Part shown: positions 5,808-8,603 of the stretch, one piece after another | How the letters are laid out: the number at the start of each line of letters is the position of its first letter | Numbering within the stretch: the first letter of the stretch is position 1 | Source of the DNA: an uncultured Collinsella sp. | GTDB lineage: Bacteria > Actinomycetota > Coriobacteriia > Coriobacteriales > Coriobacteriaceae | Length of the DNA: 8,603 nucleotides | Direction of reading: 5' to 3' | Assembly (NCBI GenBank): GCA_900541745.1 | Contig: UQLA01000025.1 | Coordinates: 1 to 8,603, forward strand | Position numbers and translations under genes: made by a program | Notes under the pieces: generated by a model | What the model was told of the DNA's origin: nothing | Databases searched by the model: none | Seen by the model: the letters and a program-made list of their open reading frames with translations, nothing else

Positions 5808-5822
5808 GTACCCGTTGGGTAC
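5808..5822. repeat. 6-bp hairpin abutting the antiporter stop codon
   Basis: gtaccc (5808-5813) and gggtac (5817-5822) enclose a 3-base loop. The hairpin starts on the base directly after the TAA of the antiporter gene. It may hinder 3' exonucleases or form part of the arc 3' end. Confidence 0.45.
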
Positions 5823-7301
5823 TTAGAGCAGCACGCAGGCGACGGTCAGGATGACGGCGCAGACGACGGAGAGAGCGACGATGAGCTTAAGGGCAAACTT
5901 GAGCCAGGTCGTCCACTCAATCTTGGCCAGAGCGAGACCGCCCATGATGGCGCCGGAGGTCGGGGTGAACAGGTTCACGACACCGATGGCGGCGGAGAAG
6001 ATCATGACCATGACCTCAGGCGAGAAGCCAAGCTTAACAGCCAGCGGTCCCATGATGGGCATGGAGACGGTGGCCATACCGGAGGTCGAGGGGATCAGGA
6101 AGGACAGGCCGAAGTAGACCAGGAAGCTCATGGGAGCGAAGATCACGCCGGACAGGCCAGCCAGGGCATTGGCGGCAGCGTCAAGGACGAAGACGTCGAG
6201 GCCGGTGTTAGCCATGAGGACGGAGATACCACGGGCGAGGGCGATGACGAGAACAACGGACATCATGTCGGCAGCGCCGGTGATGAAGGTGTTAACGATC
6301 TGCTTCTCGGACAGGCCACCGATGATACCGATCAGGACGGCCATGAGGAAGAACCAGGTGGAAGCCTCGTCGAAGTACCACTGGCCAATGGGCAGGCCGG
6401 TGATCAGGGCAGACCAGCCCTGGACGACGGCGTTACCGTCGGCGTCGTAGACAGCGCCAGCGTCGAAGAAGTTGGCGACGCCCTCGTTGAGGTCGGCCAG
6501 CGGAATGAAGCCGACGATCATGACGACGAAGGTGAAGGCGAAGGCGATCAGAACACCCTTCTGACGACCGGTGAGCTTGACCTCCTTGTGGACCTCGGAA
6601 GCAGCCTTGCCGTGAGCCTCTTCGGCGTCCTTGAGCTCCTGCATCGACAGGATGGTGGAACCCTTGTCAGCCTTGACCTTCTTGGCATAGTTCATCACGA
6701 AGACGATGGACATAGCGGTAGTGACAATCCACAGGACGGCACCGAGGCCGATGATGATAGACTGGTTGACCTCAATGCCAACGCCGGTCAGAGCGTCGAC
6801 GGCAGCGCCGACGGCGAACGGGTTAACCGTGGAGCCCAGGCAGCCGCAGCCAGCGCCGAGCAGGACGGTAGCGGCGCCGACCATGGGGTCGAAGCCAGCG
6901 GCCATCATGGTAGCGGCGAGCAGGGCGTAGAAGGGAACGGTCTCCTCGCACATACCATAGGTGGTACCACCGAGGGAGAAGATGAGCATCAGCACGGGAA
7001 TGAGCATGATCTCGTTACCCTTAAGCTTCTGCACCAGGACGGCGATGCCGTTGTCCAGAGCGCCGGTCTCGGTCATCATGCCGAGGAAGCCGCCCAGGAT
7101 CATAACGAAGAGGCAGACGGGCAGAGCGTCAGCGAAGCCCTTAATCGGGGCGGTGCAGAAATCGCTCAGACGGGCGGCAGTAACCGCGCCGCCGGACGTG
7201 CCGGAGACGATAACGGTAATCACTGCGACAATTGCCAGCAGAGCTAGAAGAATGGTGAACGATGAAGGCATACCGCGCTTTTTCTTAGCGGTCTCAGTCA
7301 T
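5823..7301 (-). CDS. arcD: YfcC/DcuC-type transporter, probable arginine:ornithine antiporter (ArcD role)
   Basis: This 492-aa integral membrane protein of the YfcC/C4-dicarboxylate anaerobic carrier family has about 11-12 predicted membrane segments. Clear ones are near 15-33, 62-77, 98-112, 122-137, 183-204, 248-268, 315-330, 346-363, 386-404, 427-447 and 470-492. Family-like motifs are GGTTYGMCEET (111-121), STSGMATVSMPIMGPL (405-420) and TPTSGAIMGGLALAKIEW (446-463). Its place directly after arcA-arcB argues that it exchanges arginine for ornithine, as YfcC-type ArcD proteins in streptococcal arc loci are thought to do. Substrate is inferred from context, not proven; some family members may carry other substrates. 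The ATG at 7301 follows a GGGGGG run (7311-7316) by 9 bases. Alternative in-frame starts at 7310 and 7328 are possible. It lies about 150 bases after arcB, with a hairpin between. Confidence 0.85.
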   Translation of the reverse strand: MTETAKKKRGMPSSFTILLALLAIVAVITVIVSGTSGGAVTAARLSDFCTAPIKGFADALPVCLFVMILGGFLGMMTETGALDNGIAVLVQKLKGNEIMLIPVLMLIFSLGGTTYGMCEETVPFYALLAATMMAAGFDPMVGAATVLLGAGCGCLGSTVNPFAVGAAVDALTGVGIEVNQSIIIGLGAVLWIVTTAMSIVFVMNYAKKVKADKGSTILSMQELKDAEEAHGKAASEVHKEVKLTGRQKGVLIAFAFTFVVMIVGFIPLADLNEGVANFFDAGAVYDADGNAVVQGWSALITGLPIGQWYFDEASTWFFLMAVLIGIIGGLSEKQIVNTFITGAADMMSVVLVIALARGISVLMANTGLDVFVLDAAANALAGLSGVIFAPMSFLVYFGLSFLIPSTSGMATVSMPIMGPLAVKLGFSPEVMVMIFSAAIGVVNLFTPTSGAIMGGLALAKIEWTTWLKFALKLIVALSVVCAVILTVACVLL

Positions 7302-7401
7302 GGTTCTCATCCCCCCTTCATAAATCATTTAACTTTCTCGCGCGAAGCGGATCTTCCGTGCCGTGCCCACCGCCCGACGCGAGATATTTACCAGACATAG
7401 C

Positions 7402-7433
7402 CGCTCGGGGTGTGCAGCAAGACACCCCGAGCG
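7402..7433 (-). terminator. Perfect 12-bp hairpin between arcB and arcD (weak terminator or processing site)
   Basis: cgctcggggtgt (7402-7413) and acaccccgagcg (7422-7433) are exact reverse complements with an 8-base loop. It begins 15 bases after the arcB stop. The minus strand after the stem reads GCTATGTCTGG, without a T-run. It may therefore be a leaky terminator or mRNA stabiliser that sets the arcD level rather than a full stop. Confidence 0.55.
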
Positions 7434-7448
7434 AGATGCTAGATGCTC

Positions 7449-8444
7449 TTACTTGAGCGTGGCGTACATGACAGCCTTGATGGTGTGCATGCGGTTCTCG
7501 GCCTCGTCGAAGACCTTGGAAGCGGGGCTCTCGAAGACCTCGTCGGTGACCTCTTGCTCGGTGATGCCGAACTGCTCGCACTTCTCGGCGCCAATCGTGG
7601 TGTTGGTGTCGTGGAAGCTGGGCAGGCAGTGTAGGAAGATGGCACCCGGGTTGGCCATAGCCATGACCTCGGAGGTAACGCGATACGGGGTGAGCTGAGC
7701 GATGCGCTCGGCCCAGACCTCGTCGGGCTCGCCCATGGAGACCCACACATCGGTGTAGATAACGTCGGCACCGGTGACGCCGTCCTTGACGTCAGTGGTC
7801 AGCTTGATGGTGCAGCCGTTGGCCTCGGCGATGGGCTTGCAGGCCTCGATGACGTCATCAGCGGGCATGCACTCCTCGGGGCCGCAGGCCACGAAGTTCA
7901 TGCCGAGCTTGGAGCAGACAACCATGAGGGAGCGAGCGACATTGTTCTTGCAGTCGCCCATGAAGACGAGGGTCTTGCCCTTGATGTCGTAGTTGAAGTT
8001 CTCCTGGACGGTCAGGATGTCGGCGAGCATCTGGGTGGGGTGCCACTCGGTGGTCAGGCCGTTCCACACGGGCACGCCGGACTTGGCAGCGAGCTCCTCG
8101 ACGTCGTCTTGGGCAAAGCCACGGAACTCGATGCCGTCATACATGCGGCCGAGAACGCGGGCGGTGTCCTCGATGGACTCCTTCTTGCCCATCTGCGACG
8201 AACCGGGATCGAGGTAGGTGACGCCCATGCCCAGATCCATGCCGCCGACCTCGAAGGCGCAGCGGGTACGAGTGGAGGTCTTCTGGAAGAGCAGAACGAT
8301 GTTCTTGCCCTCGAGATAGCGGTGCGGAACGCCAGCGCGCTTCATGTCCTTGAAGTTCTTGGAAAGCTTGAGCAAGTACTCGATCTCCTCGGTGGAGAGG
8401 TCGAGGAGCTTGAGGAAGCTACGGCCGGAGAGGTTAACACCCAT
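7449..8444 (-). CDS. arcB: Ornithine carbamoyltransferase, catabolic (arginine deiminase pathway)
   Basis: In arginine catabolism this cytosolic enzyme splits citrulline with phosphate into ornithine and carbamoyl phosphate. The protein is 331 aa, usual for the family. The carbamoyl-phosphate domain has STRTR (57-61), KESIEDTARVLGRMYDG (88-104) and HPTQ (135-138). The ornithine domain has DVWVSMGE (232-239) and HCLP (272-275). The catabolic role is inferred from its position between arcA and the antiporter. The ATG at 8444 is chosen: AAAGGA lies 8 bases upstream, and the family's usual N-terminus starts here. The frame is open further up to 8534, but that would include hairpins of the arcA-arcB spacer. 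Small departures from common motifs are EVGG, DPGSSQ and GLTTEW, where EVAA, DPSGSQ and GLTDEW are typical. Confidence 0.95.
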   Translation of the reverse strand: MGVNLSGRSFLKLLDLSTEEIEYLLKLSKNFKDMKRAGVPHRYLEGKNIVLLFQKTSTRTRCAFEVGGMDLGMGVTYLDPGSSQMGKKESIEDTARVLGRMYDGIEFRGFAQDDVEELAAKSGVPVWNGLTTEWHPTQMLADILTVQENFNYDIKGKTLVFMGDCKNNVARSLMVVCSKLGMNFVACGPEECMPADDVIEACKPIAEANGCTIKLTTDVKDGVTGADVIYTDVWVSMGEPDEVWAERIAQLTPYRVTSEVMAMANPGAIFLHCLPSFHDTNTTIGAEKCEQFGITEQEVTDEVFESPASKVFDEAENRMHTIKAVMYATLK

Positions 8445-8487
8445 GGTTCGTTTCCTTTCGAAAAAATGAATTACGTAAGTATTAGTG

Positions 8488-8506
8488 TCGCCCGTTTGAC
8501 GGGCGA
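8488..8506 (-). repeat. 8-bp hairpin in the arcA-arcB spacer
   Basis: tcgcccgt (8488-8495) and acgggcga (8499-8506) are exact reverse complements with a 3-base loop. It is the second of two hairpins in tandem after arcA. On the minus strand an AT-rich stretch with TTTTTT and then the arcB ribosome site follow about 25-35 bases later. Confidence 0.6.
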
Positions 8507-8508
8507 AA

Positions 8509-8537
8509 CCGGTGCGGTTGTAGGGGGACCGCACCGG
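8509..8537 (-). terminator. Perfect 10-bp hairpin after arcA, possible attenuator
   Basis: ccggtgcggt (8509-8518) and accgcaccgg (8528-8537) are exact reverse complements with a 9-base loop. It starts 12 bases after the arcA stop. On the minus strand TTTCGCC follows, a short U-tract. Since arcB lies 105 bases downstream in the same direction, partial termination or RNA processing is more likely than a complete stop. Confidence 0.55.
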
Positions 8538-8549
8538 AAACGGAAAGAC

Positions 8550-8603
8550 TTAGAGGTCCTCGCGCCAGAAGGGCATGCTCATGCAGCGCGGGCCGCCGCG
8601 GCC
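8550..8603 (-). CDS. arcA: Arginine deiminase, C-terminal end (partial)
   Basis: Only the last 17 residues and the TAA stop are in the window; the rest lies beyond the right edge. They read GRGGPRCMSMPFWREDL. The GRGGPRCMSMP motif is the C-terminal signature of arginine deiminase, and its Cys is the catalytic nucleophile that attacks the guanidinium carbon. The enzyme converts arginine and water to citrulline and ammonia, the first step of the pathway continued by arcB. It is the upstream gene of the arc unit in this window, and the frame runs cleanly off the edge, so the gene looks intact at this end. Confidence 0.92.
   Translation of the reverse strand, partial: GRGGPRCMSMPFWREDL

Larger units (their letters stand above)
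5244..5822. other. 579-base intergenic region, dense in hairpins, no credible gene
   Basis: This stretch lies between the antiporter stop and the upstream edge of the UPF0371 gene. It holds the UPF0371 promoter, a 26-bp perfect inverted repeat and at least six further hairpins, listed separately. Two short overlapping minus-strand frames (5379-5705 and 5426-5683) are open but low in complexity, without family features or a good ribosome site, so no gene is called. None of the hairpins has a classic T-run on either strand. The region may be a structured 3' UTR, a small-RNA locus or an extragenic repeat module. Confidence 0.6.

Noticed and set aside
6588..7247. Plus-strand ORF of 219 aa, rich in Asp, Gly and His
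   Set aside because: It is antisense to the membrane antiporter; its hydrophilic composition mirrors hydrophobic codons on the other strand.
31..8603. tRNA, rRNA, CRISPR array, IS element or prophage
   Set aside because: No cloverleaf-like sequence, regularly spaced repeats, transposase or phage gene was seen; the Xer protein is of the housekeeping type, not a phage integrase.

Overview
The window reads as a chromosomal segment of a high-GC anaerobic actinobacterium of the Coriobacteriia, most likely Collinsella or a close relative. The reasons are the GC-rich codon use, a pyrG-xerD pair of the kind kept in Actinobacteria, an arginine deiminase (arc) operon, and the style of the proteins. 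This genus call is recognition by eye, not a database result. The first 30 bases are not genomic: they are a Nextera/Tn5 sequencing adapter, so the left edge is an assembly end from a short-read library.

All seven genes lie on the minus strand, so they are read from right to left. At the right edge is the last part of arcA (arginine deiminase, with its catalytic Cys). It is followed by arcB (catabolic ornithine carbamoyltransferase) and a YfcC/DcuC-type membrane antiporter that fills the ArcD role. Together they import arginine, convert it to citrulline and then to ornithine plus carbamoyl phosphate, and export ornithine. Carbamate kinase (arcC), the ATP-yielding step, is not in the window. 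The spacers between the arc genes each hold perfect hairpins, which suggests segmental control or processing of the operon mRNA.

Downstream of the antiporter is a 579-base stretch with no credible gene. It has an unusually dense series of perfect hairpins and a 26-bp perfect inverted repeat, and ends at the promoter of the next gene. That gene encodes a UPF0371/DUF1846 protein of unknown function. It stands alone, with its own -10 box, a strong Shine-Dalgarno and a rho-independent terminator.

Next comes a small winged-helix DNA-binding protein (112 aa) with its own terminator. Then come pyrG (CTP synthase) and, two bases after its stop, a tyrosine recombinase of the XerD type with all six catalytic residues. 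This pair ends in a long-stem terminator. The remaining 230 bases on the left are non-coding and carry short repeats and dyads that look regulatory, but the gene they would serve is off the contig.

No tRNA, rRNA, CRISPR array, IS element or prophage gene was seen. The core of the window is ordinary housekeeping and arginine catabolism. The parts most worth a second look are the non-coding ones: the hairpin array and long inverted repeat after the arc operon, and the hairpins within it.
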